Assembly (NCBI RefSeq): GCF_016864375.1
Contig: NZ_CP069355.1
Location: forward strand, 1,054,001-1,118,000
Direction: 5' to 3'
DNA length: 64,000 nt
From: Microvirga sp. VF16
GTDB taxonomy: Bacteria; Pseudomonadota; Alphaproteobacteria; Rhizobiales; Beijerinckiaceae
A program made the position numbers and the translations under genes. This document shows positions 52,705 to 61,563 of this stretch, in pieces (the stretch's first letter is position 1; every line of letters begins with the position of its first letter). Below the pieces are notes generated by a model. That model did no database searches, was not told the DNA's origin, and was given only the letters and a program-made list of their open reading frames with translations.

Positions 52705-52924
52705 ATGCACGTGTTCGGAACCTTTGAGTTGGAGATCAGGCCGGGGACCCCGGACAATCCAGCCTCCGTCAGGATTGCCGTCCTGTGCTACGCCAGGGGC
52801 GCAGCGCCTGTTGATGACTCCGGAATGTGCCTCCCGCGAGAAAGTAAAAGGGCAGATCAATTCCCTGCAAGACGAACTGGACGAAATCTGGGAACGAGCT
52901 GGCCGAGCCTTCCAGGCCGCCTAA
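52705..52924 (+). pseudogene. Small conserved protein broken by a frameshift
   Basis: The frame MHVFGTFELEIRPGTPDNPA and SVRIAVLCYARG, then after a shift near 52795-52805 AQRLLMTPECASREKVKGQI and NSLQDELDEIWERAGRAFQA, reads like one 70-80 residue protein family that I have seen in Rhizobiales (GTFVLEI-x-GTP... SPEC-x-x-x-x-VEG-x-I-x-LKDELD). Role unknown. The indel could be a sequencing error. Confidence 0.5.
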
Positions 52925-53026
52925 TTGTTTGCTTTGCGCCTGACTTGCCCAACCCGGTTCAACAATCCGCAGTGGATGCTGTCATCGATCACCACAACTT
53001 CCCCAGTGGTGTCGCGCCTAGGAACG

Positions 53027-53593
53027 CTACTCAGCGATGCCGTTACTCAACAGGCGGTTGACGGCTTGGACGACCCGCTCGTGCTCCTCCTCCGAGAAGG
53101 GGCTGAGATCGTGCATCACCAGGCTGTTCAGGCCCTCAATGGCCAGCCAGCCCACCAGCGCCGCGTCCAGATCATCCGACGTGGCTTTCAGGTTCTCCAG
53201 GGTTGCCTTGATGACCGCGCGCACGGGATCAAGCAGGCGCGAGTTCTCGGCCGAGGCGGCCAGCAGGCCATTGGCGACCTCCTTCGTCCTCCCCTTGCGC
53301 AGCTTGAGCAGCGCCGCCGTGCACAGGCGCGCTTCCAGGTTGCGCCCGCGCTCGGCCTGAGCGCGGAGCGCCTCCCGCTCCGCCGAGACCTCATCGACGA
53401 GACGCTGGATCATGGCCTGAAGCAGCGCTTCCTTGGTGGGAAAGTTGTAGAGAAGCCCGCCCTTGCTGAGACCTGCCCTTTCGGCAACGGCGTCCAGCGT
53501 CAGACGTCCCGAACCGATCCCGCTCACAAGCTCCGCAGCCGCGTCGAGAATCCTCTCGCGGGAGCTCTTTCGGCCTCGAACATGTCCCGTCAT
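53027..53593 (-). CDS. TetR family transcriptional regulator
   Basis: The protein has 188 residues. The N-terminal helix-turn-helix is RERILDAAAELVSGIGSGRL and AVAERAGLSKGGLLYNFPTK. The C-terminal part (LKATSDDLDAALVGWLAIEG) resembles TetR_C domains of efflux repressors. ATG 53593 starts MTGHVRGRKSSRERIL. No transporter gene lies beside it, so its target may have been lost or lie elsewhere. Confidence 0.92.
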   Translation of the reverse strand: MTGHVRGRKSSRERILDAAAELVSGIGSGRLTLDAVAERAGLSKGGLLYNFPTKEALLQAMIQRLVDEVSAEREALRAQAERGRNLEARLCTAALLKLRKGRTKEVANGLLAASAENSRLLDPVRAVIKATLENLKATSDDLDAALVGWLAIEGLNSLVMHDLSPFSEEEHERVVQAVNRLLSNGIAE

Positions 53594-53785
53594 CGCTACC
53601 CTTGCGCCAAACCGCCCGACCGAAATACCCCCGCCATATCAGCGCCCAGCCTTTCAGCGTCAAGACGAGAGCGTTCCCCACAGCTGAGAGTCTCGGCGCG
53701 GTCCTGTCATGGAGCCGAGGACTGGCTGAGGCACCTGGCGGAACGCACTCTCATGGGCACGGGTGACCGTGTTGGCCTTTCTCGA

Positions 53786-53914
53786 GAGCATAAAGAACCG
53801 TGGGGCAAGAATGTCGCCTGCGGTCTTGGCTCGACTTTCAGTGCCGTCGAGTGGGCTGAATCGCAGCCTTCCGGAGAGGACCTCTCGATGGCTGCCCCAC
53901 ACAATCTCATGCTT
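53786..53914 (+). repeat. MITE-like repeat, copy 2 of 3
   Basis: About 129 bp beginning GAGCATAA and ending TCATGCTT, with the shared core GGTCTTGGCTCGACTT, GTGCCGTCGAGTGGGCTGAA and GGCTGCCCCACA. It is closest to copy 3 at 61359. Confidence 0.7.
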
Positions 53915-54462
53915 CCCAGGAACATGCGATCACGGGCGCCGATTTGGGCGAAGATCGGCGAAGGCCACACCGGCTACCCCATTGCAAGGCGCGAGCTCGG
54001 CAAAGCCCTGCATGGAGGCTCGCTGTAGCTGTTGTCGAGCCTTGCCCCGTCCTTGTAGGGTTTCAGTCGCAAGAGGCATCGCATCGAGACCGGCCGCGAT
54101 AGTTGTGAGATGCAACTATACCAACTCGGAATTGCGCAGAACCGCCCCTGCACTGGCTGCCGGCGCCAATCCTCCACTCCGTGCGCTCATTGTATTGATA
54201 GGAAACGCGCAAAGACCTTCGCGCCGTGCGACCAGAACCACAGCCGACCAGAGAGTAGGATGATGTCCTCGTTGTCCTCGATGGCAATGCTCGTCAGAAG
54301 ATCTGGCTGGCTGCATGGCCGCTCCAGGAAGTCTCGTGGAGCAGCGCGGGAGTCCCGGAAGGCTGCGAGGCTCGAGAAGGTCCCAGGACTGACTGGCCGA
54401 GAGCGTGGAAAACTGAAGGACAGGGGTCGCACGGACATCTCGCGCGCAGCATCCAGCATCGA
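53915..54462. other. No confident gene
   Basis: About 550 bases, partly AT-richer, with several overlapping short frames on both strands and no recognisable protein. Confidence 0.4.
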
Positions 54463-54511
54463 CTTATTGTCTGTTTCCAGACAGTACGTCTGTCTGGAAA
54501 CAGACAATAAG
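54463..54511. repeat. Perfect 22-bp inverted repeat with nested palindromes
   Basis: The arms 54463-54484 and 54490-54511 are exact reverse complements around TACGT. Each arm itself contains a palindrome: TGTCTG-TTTC-CAGACA on the left and TGTCTG-GAAA-CAGACA on the right. This gives four TGTCTG/CAGACA half sites in 40 bases. It could be a repressor or recombination site, or abutted transposon ends. Confidence 0.7.
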
Positions 54512-54531
54512 TAAGAACTATGTAAAAAATC

Positions 54532-54594
54532 CAATTCCGTAATCGATTACATTGCCGGCAAGGGATTTTAAATATGAATCCGTGATGGTAATCG
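54532..54594. repeat. Direct-repeat partner of 62112-62169 (unidentified 3' coding end?)
   Basis: AATT-C-CGTAA-T-CGATTACATTGCCG matches AATT-G-CGTAA-A-CGATTACATTGCCG at 62113, with weaker similarity continuing for about 30 bases. On the minus strand both translate to a tail like LKxxxGNVIxYxI followed by a stop, so they may be ends of related lost genes. Confidence 0.5.
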
Positions 54595-54839
54595 ACGTGC
54601 GCGGCTCTCCCATGTCCCAGACGCGCGCGACGTCGTCCTCCCTCCGAGGAGAGTCGTTTCTCTCAAACTTTGGCTGCTGATAGGGGCAGCCTTTTTTACC
54701 TGACTGGAGCGTGCTGATGGCAGGAAAACTGTAACTCAAGCCGGACTCCGTCAGGCCGTGGATCACCAAGACGTCGTGACTAAGGAGCACGTGGCACCCC
54801 GCGTTGATCAACGCCTTCAGACAATTGGTACCGTACTTA
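54595..54839 (-). pseudogene. Unidentified coding-like stretch cut by IS630
   Basis: On the minus strand an open frame (TKYGTNCLKALINAGCHVLL, SHDVLVIHGLTESGLSYSFP, EDDVARVWDMGEPRTSITIT) runs from the IS630 left end to 54518. It has no start of its own; the upstream part across the two IS elements is closed by stops. I do not recognise it. Confidence 0.3.
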
Positions 54840-56037
54840 GTGGTGCATCCGGCAGGTAGAGGGGTATAATGGCAGTCCCTTCTGACCTGCTGGCGGAGGC
54901 GATCCATGGCACCGGTCTGCTTACGGGACTTAACCGCTGAAGAACTCGCGACCGTCAAGCGCCTGGCTCACTCCCACACGGCTCCGGCCCACCGCGTGCA
55001 GCGTGCGCAAATCATCTGGCGCGCCAGTCACGGTGAGAGCGCCTCGGCGATTGCAGCCCGGGCTGGCCTGGATGGAGAGACCGTGCGCAAGCGCATTCGC
55101 CGCTTCAACGCGGAAGGCTTGGAAGCGCTCAAGGACCGGCACCGTTCGGGCCGCCGGCCGACCTACACGCCCGAGCAGACGGCCACCGTGATTGCCACCG
55201 CGTTGACCAAGCCTCAGACGCTCGGGCTGCCGTTTGCTGCCTGGACGCTCGACCGATTGGCGGCCTACCTGCACGAGCACAAAGGTATCGCCATGCAACG
55301 CAGCCGCATCGACGAGATCCTGCTCCACGAGGGCTTGCGCTGGCGCAAGCACGAGACCTGGTTCGGGGAGCGGGTTGATCCAGCCTTCGCCGAAAAAAGG
55401 GGAAGATCGAAACGCTCTACACCAAGCCACCTGCGGGCAGTTGTGTAGTCTGTCTGGACGAGATGGGACCGGTGAGCGCCAAGAGTTATGCCGGGCGGGC
55501 GCTGGTGCAGACAAAGACGCGACCAGCCGAGCGCGCGAGACAGGAGATTGACTATGGCCGCCGCGCCAAAGGCTACATCTTCGGTGCATTCTGTCCCGCA
55601 ACGGGTGAAGCCTTCACGCATCCCTATCCTGGACGCGGCAGTGCGCCTTGGGTCGACTTCCTGGACCAGGTTGAGACCTGGATCCCGAGCTCGACCAAGC
55701 GGGTGTACGCCATCATGGATAATCTGAGCTCGCATCGCACAACCGACGTGCTGCTGTTTGTGCTGGCGCATCCGCGTTGGGAGATGGTGTTCCAGCCCAA
55801 ATACGCGGCTTATCTCAATCTAATCGAGCCCTGGTGGAAGATCCTGCGTTCACTGGCGTTAGCGGGCCGGCGCTTCGAGAATTGGGACGAGATCGCCGAT
55901 GCGATCCACCGCTCGACAGTCTACTGGAATGCGCACCGCCATCCGTTTGTCTGGGGCGGACGCCGTCGGCATCGCCCACGCCGCTCACCCGGCATTGCAC
56001 TCCTGCCGAGAGCGGCGTGACTTCCCGGATGCACCAC
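54840..56037 (+). mobile_element. IS630 family element, first of a tandem pair
   Basis: Terminal inverted repeats GTGGTGCATCCGG and CCGGATGCACCAC are flanked by TA at 54838-54839 and 56038-56039. The right TA is also the left TA of the next IS630 element. Length 1198 bp. Confidence 0.9.
54906..56020 (+). CDS. IS630 transposase, two frames joined at an A6 run
   Basis: The first frame (54906-55448) carries the paired HTH region (ASAIAARAGLDGETVRKRIR, RTF-type KDRHRSGRRPTYTPEQ). The second frame (to 56020) begins near the A6G4 run at 55393-55402 and carries the DDE core: Asp in VVCLDEMGPVSAKSY, Asp in YAIMDNLSSHRT, Glu in YAAYLNLIEPWWKI. Reading through needs a -1 shift, a known strategy in IS630. 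Both halves are intact, so the element is probably active. Confidence 0.9.
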
Positions 56038-56039
56038 TA

Positions 56040-57185
56040 AGTAGGTCGCCATAAGACTTGCAACGCGGGCGCTGCGGGTGTTCCCTGGGGAGCATGCAAC
56101 ACCATGATCACTCTCCCGAGGCGTGGCTTGACGAGGCGGATCGCAAGCGGCTTGCCGCAGCGCTTGCTGGCGCCCCGGGAGGCCCGTGTGTATCGCCGCC
56201 TCGAAGCGCTGCTGCTGGTGGCCGAGGGGCATTCTGTGGCCGAGGCGGCCCGCCGCTGCCGCGTCAACCGCTCCAGCGTGCATCGCTGGCTCGTCCAGTA
56301 TCGGGCCGAGCATGAGGCCACGGCCCTGATCGACCGGCCGCGCAGCGGGCGTCCCCGCCGTCAGCCGAGGCTCACGCCGCAGCGGCTGGCGGCGGCCCTG
56401 GCGCGCGACCCGCGCCGCTGCGGCTATCAGGCCACAAGCTGGACGGTGCCACTGCTGGCGCACGACCTGGCCACAAAAGGCCTCGCCGTCAGCCCGCGGA
56501 CCCTGCGGCGGCGGCTGCACGAGGCCGGCTATCGCTGGAAGCGGCCGCGCTACGTCTATGTCGCGCGCGCGGCTCACCTGCCGCAGAAAAAAGGGGCTTG
56601 ATCCGGCGGCTGAAGGCCGGCTGGCACGGGGGCGATCGGCTGCTGTGCCTCGACTGGACGCTGCTGCGGCTGTTTCCACCGCTGCGCGCGACCTGGGCGC
56701 TCAAGGGCACCCAGGCCCTCGTGCCGATCACCGGGCGCAACGCCAAGCGGGTGCTGTTTGGGGCGATTGATCTGCGCAGCGCGCGCCGGGTGGTGCTGAT
56801 CCGGACCCGTGCCGGTCAGGCCGACGCGCAGGCGTTCCTGCGCACGCTGCGGCGCCGCTACCGCCGCGCCGGCTGGCTCTGGCTGCTCACCGACCGGGCG
56901 AGCGCCCACACCGCCCCACAGACCCTGGCGCTGGCCACCCGGCTGCGCATCCGCTTCGTGTGGTTGCCCCGGCAGGCGCCCGAACTGAGCCCGATGGATC
57001 AGCTCTGGCGCGAGCTCAAGAGGCTGGTCGCGGCCAACCGGCAGGCCGCGTCCATCGAGGTTCTGGCCGCCGATGCTGCTGATTGGGTTCTGACGCTGAC
57101 GCCGCAGCAGGCGCGTCGCAAGGCCGGCATGGCATCCAAACGCTTCTGGCTCAGGAAGCTGTTGCAGAACTTTTGGCGACCTACT
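56040..57185 (+). mobile_element. IS630 family element, second of a tandem pair
   Basis: Terminal inverted repeats AGTAGGTCGCCA and TGGCGACCTACT are flanked by TA at 56038-56039 and 57186-57187. The order TA-IS-TA-IS-TA shows that one element inserted into the target duplication of the other. Length 1146 bp. Confidence 0.88.
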
Positions 57186-57188
57186 TAG
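56104..57188 (+). CDS. IS630 transposase, two frames joined at an A6G run
   Basis: The first frame (56104-56601) has the HTH region (VYRRLEALLLVAEGHSVAEA, CRVNRSSVHRWLVQYRAEHE). The second (to 57188) has the DDE core: Asp in RLLCLDWTLLRLF, Asp in LLTDRASAHTAP, Glu in PELSPMDQLWRELKRL. The frames are joined by a -1 shift at AAAAAAG (56587-56593). The stop codon TAG at 57186-57188 uses the flanking TA target duplication, so the exact C-terminus depends on the insertion site. Confidence 0.9.
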
Positions 57189-57403
57189 GAGACTGTGAGA
57201 ACGTTAAGCTCTATTCCTTCAGTGCCGCCACTGAACGCAGCAACGGTCGGCCACACGCCTCATCGACAAGATCGTTCTTGATGCCGCACCGGATGGGCCA
57301 TTGAAGACGCGGGTGATGGTGTTCAAAGACCCCGTGTGACTTTGGGTGTGAGTGTGGCTGCGGCGCAAACGATAGTGGTCTCCTGTACCAGGGATAACAA
57401 GCC

Positions 57404-57700
57404 ATGAAACTGCAACACATTGAAGCCGTCGCGCGCGCTTTCTATGAGAGCCAAGACGATGCGGGTCGATGGGATTTCGAGCCGGAGCTGATTAAGGCCC
57501 GATTTCTCGCCTACGCCGAAGAGGCTCTTGTAATGCTTCAAGAGTATGATCGGATGGTGCAGTTGGCGGGCCTGGAGCACGACCTTGTCAGATCGGACAT
57601 AGCGACGTCTTGCAGGGTGAACCCTCGAGCGAAGCAACACGGTCGAGAAGGTGCAAAAACTGAGTCCGCCGCGGAGGTTGATGAACATCAACTGAATTAG
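57404..57700 (+). CDS. Hypothetical protein (98 aa)
   Basis: The first 60 residues (MKLQHIEAVARAFYESQDDA, then GRWDFEPELIKARFLAYAEE and ALVMLQEYDRMVQL) form a helical, acidic unit with several aromatic residues. The rest is polar and possibly disordered. I recognise no family. It ends 13 bases before a possible start (57714) of the NepR-DUF6894 gene and may be co-transcribed with it. Confidence 0.5.
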   Translation: MKLQHIEAVARAFYESQDDAGRWDFEPELIKARFLAYAEEALVMLQEYDRMVQLAGLEHDLVRSDIATSCRVNPRAKQHGREGAKTESAAEVDEHQLN

Positions 57701-57839
57701 CCATGTCGGCAAGTTGAAGCTTCCTCCTATGTTTCGGCCAGTTTTCGATCAGTCATTGCAGGCGTATCGAGCCGGACGTTGGGAGGAATTGTTGTTAAGA
57801 GTTGAACTGTCGCCGTCAACAGCAACGTATGGTGATCGT

Positions 57840-58304
57840 ATGGCTGAGAACAATGAGCAGGATTCTCCTCGTTTCCTAAACAGCCTCAGGCCTGATCAAC
57901 AGCAGGTGGCCCTCCTCATTGGGCATTCGCTTGTGGACCTTTACAGCGATGTGCTCAATGCCCCCCTCCCACCGCATCTTCTGGCCTTGGTCGGGCAACT
58001 TGCACGAGTCGGTCCGCGCGATCGGCACCCGCCGCGCGAGGAGAACGGGGTTCGGCCTTGCTCGAATGGCCGTGACCGCTACTACTTTGACGTCCAGTGC
58101 GACGATGAGATGTCCTGCACCGACGCAGAAGGAATCGATCTTCGTGCTCACGAGGACGTGCGCCACAAAGCTTTGCAGGTGGCTGGGGAGCTCACCAAGG
58201 AGCGGATCCACACGCACAAGCGGATCACCGTCCGGGTGAGAGATGCCGGTCCCGAGCCAGTCTTGGTCGTGGAAGTTTCCGTGGCCGAGTTCAGTCGTCT
58301 TTAG
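57840..58304 (+). CDS. NepR-like anti-sigma domain fused to DUF6894
   Basis: The protein has 154 residues from ATG 57840. Residues about 25-60 (LLIGHSLVDLYSDVLNAPLP, PHLLALVGQL) match the NepR helix pattern I-x-x-x-LR-x-MYDD-x-x-x-PVP-x-x-FLDLL-x-QL. Residues 79-154 (DRYYFDVQCDDEMSCTDAEG, ITVRVRDAGPEPVLVVEV) form a DUF6894 domain. NepR binds the general-stress sigma factor EcfG and is released by phosphorylated PhyR. An extension to 57714 is open but lacks conserved features. No ecfG or phyR is adjacent, so its partner must be elsewhere. Confidence 0.65.
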   Translation: MAENNEQDSPRFLNSLRPDQQQVALLIGHSLVDLYSDVLNAPLPPHLLALVGQLARVGPRDRHPPREENGVRPCSNGRDRYYFDVQCDDEMSCTDAEGIDLRAHEDVRHKALQVAGELTKERIHTHKRITVRVRDAGPEPVLVVEVSVAEFSRL

Positions 58305-58376
58305 AACGAGCGATCGCTGTCACGTGCAGTCTGGCGGGTGCGAGCAGCTGCCTGCTTAAGGGGGTCAGACAAATAC

Positions 58377-59733
58377 CAATGATTGCGCGAAAGGCCCCGC
58401 TGTTCATGGCGGGGATGGACAGCGCAGGCGCCGCGAGGCGCCTTGCTTTCGTTCCCGGTCCGTTCTACAGCTAAGCCATGCAACGGCTCCAGGCCTACAC
58501 GTTCGCACTGCTGAACCCGACGGGTGCCGATGAGCGGGCCATGCGCCGCTCCTGCGGCTCGCGCCGGTTCGTGTTCAACAAGGGCCTGGCGTTGCAGAAG
58601 GAGAGGCACGCCGCGGGGCTGAAGCACCTCTACTACGCTGACCTGTGCAAGCACCTCACGGCCTGGAAGGCCGATCCGGCCACGACCTGGCTGATGGTGG
58701 CCGACTCGCAGGTGCTGCAACAGTCCCTCAAGGACCTGTGCCGCGCCTACGACAACTTCTTCAAGGGACGCGCGGAGGTCCCGCGGTTCAAGAGGAAGGG
58801 CCACCATGAATCATTCCGCTACCCGCAGCGCTTCAAGCTCGACCAGGCGAACGGCAGGATCTACCTGCCCAAGATCGGCTGGCTGCGCTACCGCGCCTCG
58901 CGCCCTGTGGAGGGGGACATCTCGCAGGTCACCGTCTCGCACAGGGTCGACAGGTGGTTTGTCGCGATCCAGACTGAGCGAGCGGCGGAACGGCCCGCCC
59001 ATCCATCGACCTCCATGGTCGCGATCGACCTGGGCGTGGCCCGCTTCGTCACGCTCTCGGACGGGTCGTTCGTGGAACCCGTGAACGCGTTCCGCAGGTC
59101 CGAGGCGCAGCTCGCCAAGGCGCAGAGGCGGATGAGCCGCAAGATCAAGCACAGCAGCAACTGGAAGAAGGCCAAGGTGAAGGTCCAGTCCATTCAGGCC
59201 CGCATCGCCCGCATCCGGCAGGATTTCCTGCACCAGACCTCGACGCAGATCAGCAAGAGCCACGCGATCGTGTGCGTCGAGAACCTGAAGGTCAGGAACA
59301 TGACGGCATCGGCGGCGGGGACCGTGGAGCATCCGGGGACCAACGTGCGGGCCAAGGCGGGGCTGGACAAGGCGATCCTCGATCAGGGCTGGGGCATGTT
59401 CGTGCGCCAGCTCGCGTACAAGCTGGAATGGCGCGGCGGGATGCTGGTCGAGGTCGACCCGCGCAACACCAGCCACCGCTGCCCCGAGTGCGACCACGTG
59501 GACGCGGAGAACCGCCGGAGCCAGGCGCGCTTTGCCTGCGTGTCGTGCGGGCACGAAGCGCACGCCGACCATGTCGGCGCGATCAACGTTCTAACGGCGG
59601 GACACGCCCGGCTAGCCTGCGGAGAGACTTCGCCCGATGGGGCGTCGGCCCAGGAACCCACTGAGGCGAGGTCGCGCCTCGCGGCGTGACACGCGGCAGG
59701 AATCCCCTCCGTTCACGGAGGGGAGGATGTCAA
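58377..59733 (+). mobile_element. TnpB-only IS200/IS605-type element, copy 2
   Basis: The element is 1357 bp and nearly identical to 477-1833. The left flank reads ATAC (58373-58376) where copy 1 has TTAC; the right end is TCAA followed by CAATTGAACC. The predicted guide would start at 59734. Same orientation as copy 1. Confidence 0.82.
58478..59689 (+). CDS. tnpB: TnpB RNA-guided nuclease, copy 2
   Basis: The protein has 403 residues and keeps the RuvC Asp184, Glu268 (CVENLK) and Asp364 and the zinc-ribbon cysteines. Differences from copy 1 include Phe129 to Tyr, Gly313 to Ala, Gly339 to Asp (CPECDH) and Ala342 to Asp. Upstream, TAA replaces GAG four codons earlier, fixing the start at 58478. 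It is followed by the same right-end hairpin. Both copies could act on each other's empty sites if expressed. Confidence 0.92.
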   Translation: MQRLQAYTFALLNPTGADERAMRRSCGSRRFVFNKGLALQKERHAAGLKHLYYADLCKHLTAWKADPATTWLMVADSQVLQQSLKDLCRAYDNFFKGRAEVPRFKRKGHHESFRYPQRFKLDQANGRIYLPKIGWLRYRASRPVEGDISQVTVSHRVDRWFVAIQTERAAERPAHPSTSMVAIDLGVARFVTLSDGSFVEPVNAFRRSEAQLAKAQRRMSRKIKHSSNWKKAKVKVQSIQARIARIRQDFLHQTSTQISKSHAIVCVENLKVRNMTASAAGTVEHPGTNVRAKAGLDKAILDQGWGMFVRQLAYKLEWRGGMLVEVDPRNTSHRCPECDHVDAENRRSQARFACVSCGHEAHADHVGAINVLTAGHARLACGETSPDGASAQEPTEARSRLAA

Positions 59734-59875
59734 CAATTGAACCGATATCTTGCACGCTGTTGACATGTCACTGAACTAGGATCAAGCAGGGTCGCACCGT
59801 CGGCCAGGGTACCGCCCACGGTCTGGATTGCTGATACGGTGAATCGATCGATAGTGGGGCTGAACTTCATCTTCG

Positions 59876-60894
59876 GTGGCTCTCAATCTCATGCGCAAGA
59901 CGGTCCTTTTTGGCGGTGTCAACCGCGAACATCTCGTGTCGGTCGCGAGCGCCCAAGCCTTGGCTGACGCATTGCCGGAAGCAGACTTGTGGTTCTGGAG
60001 TCGGGATGGGCTCGTTTATGCCTGCGACCGCTGTGTTCTCATCAGCCACACCCGGCCGTTCGAGGTGGACTTGCCGGTGCAAGGAGAACCGATCGGCAGA
60101 ATTGAGGCTGCCCTTGATCATGCAAGCAAGGAGCACAGGTTACTGGTCCTCGGGTTACACGGCGGGATGGCGGAGAGCGGGAAGCTGGCCGCTTTATGTG
60201 AGGATCGCGGCATCCGATTTACCGGATCCGGATCGGCAGCCAGCCAACTGGCCTTTGATAAGGTCGCTGCCCCTTTGATAAGGTCGCTGCCAAAATGGCT
60301 GTCGCGGAGACGGGCGTTGCCACGCCGCCCTCTCTCTCGCTTGCGTCCGCTGCGACCGCTCTCGCCACCTATGGCAAACTTGTCGCCAAGCCTGTCGCTG
60401 ACGGCTCGAGTTATGGTCTGTTTTTTGTTGAGAGGGAGGAGGATCTGAGCGCCCTGAGCGACGCGGTTCACAACGAAGCCTATCTCATCGAGCCATTCAT
60501 CGCGGGCATCGAAGCGACGTGTGGGGTCGTGGAGCACAACGGGGCATCGATTGCTCTGCCGCCTGTCGAGATCCGCCCGGCTGAAGGTGTGTTTGACTAC
60601 GCGGCGAAGTACCTATCGCCCGCCACGAGCGAGATCTGCCCGGCCAGTTTCGGAGAGCAAGTAAATGCAACATTACAAGCGGCAGCGCTCAAGGCTCATT
60701 CAGCCATCGGGGCAAGCGGGTACTCAAGGAGCGACTTCATCGTGACTGAAGATCGCGTGGTCTTCCTCGAGATCAACACCTTGCCGGGCCTGACGAAGGC
60801 CTCACTCTTTCCAAAAGAGTTGGCGGCTCAAGGGATCGGATTTGCTGGGTTTCTCCACGGCCAAATCGAGCTCGCGGCGGCCCATTCTGGCTAA
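59876..60894 (+). pseudogene. D-Ala-D-Ala ligase-like ATP-grasp gene, broken by 20-bp duplication
   Basis: The first frame (from GTG 59876 or ATG 59891) reads KTVLFGGVNREHLVSVASAQ, then VLGLHGGMAESGKLAALCED. A perfect 20-base tandem duplication (60252-60271, 60272-60291) shifts the frame. With one copy removed the protein continues LAFDKVAAKMAVAETGVATP, then KLVAKPVADGSSYGLFFV and VVFLEINTLPGLTKASLFPK, the ATP-grasp end of Ddl-type ligases. The intact protein would be about 332 residues and would join D-amino acids using ATP. As it stands it is inactive. Confidence 0.85.
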
Positions 60895-61080
60895 CCAGCA
60901 TCTCTGATGATTGTGCCCAACACTTGGCTGGGCTTCGTATCTGGCGAAGTGCCTCCAGCCTCAAGGCTCACATGGTCGATGACGGAGAGATCCTCCATCA
61001 AATATGACGACCATCCTTAGCCTTTTTAGGCGGCTGCGCGTCTCGAGCAACGCCGTGACGGCGGCCTGATGCCGGCTGCA

Positions 61081-61358
61081 TCATTCTTCCGCTTCGCCGA
61101 GAGCCTTATCGTAGCGCCGCTCAAGGACCGTCTTCTCTTTACGAAGCTCCGTCAGTTCCTGTGCGAGGCGCTTGATCGTGTTGCGAAGGGCCAGCTCGAT
61201 CATAGCCACCTGGCCGGCGGAGCGGCAGGGACGGTTTCGGCTTCCACCTCCACGGCCTGATGCTGCTCGTTCGTGCGGAGCTGCTCGATCGTATCCTTAA
61301 AGTGGGTGTAGAGGTATTGGTGGCTCACCCCCGCCTGCTCGGCCACCGTCTTGACGGA
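61081..61358 (-). pseudogene. DUF6262/TnpC-like integrase accessory relic
   Basis: The minus strand reads TVAEQAGVSHQYLYTHFKDT and, after a frameshift, IELALRNTIKRLAQELTELR with KEKTVLERRYDKALGEAEE-stop. A helix-turn-helix followed by a coiled coil is the layout of TnpC/DUF6262 proteins that accompany tyrosine recombinases of Tn554 type. The recombinase genes are absent. Confidence 0.5.
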
Positions 61359-61497
61359 GAGCATGAGGAAATGCGGGGCAACAATGGCGCCCGTCGTCTC
61401 GGCTCGACTTGCACTGCCGTCGAGTGGGCTGAATCGCGGCCGTCCGCAGGGGACCTCTTAAGGGCTGCCCCACAGAATCGCTTGCTCTCGAGAAAGG
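61359..61497 (+). repeat. MITE-like repeat, copy 3 of 3
   Basis: About 139 bp beginning GAGCATGA and ending TTGCTC, with GTCTCGGCTCGACTTGCA, GCCGTCGAGTGGGCTGAA and GGCTGCCCCACAGAATC shared with copy 2. It lies at the 5' side of the DUF6262-like relic. Confidence 0.7.
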
Positions 61498-61563
61498 CTA
61501 TCTGCAAAGCCGGGAGAGCTTGATGGAGAGGGCAGCGCAGAGGAAGGAGAAGGAGTGAAAGTG

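Noticed and set aside
58806..59664. Overlapping frames inside TnpB copy 2 on both strands
   Set aside because: They are identical in kind to those in copy 1 and are by-products of the tnpB codon bias.
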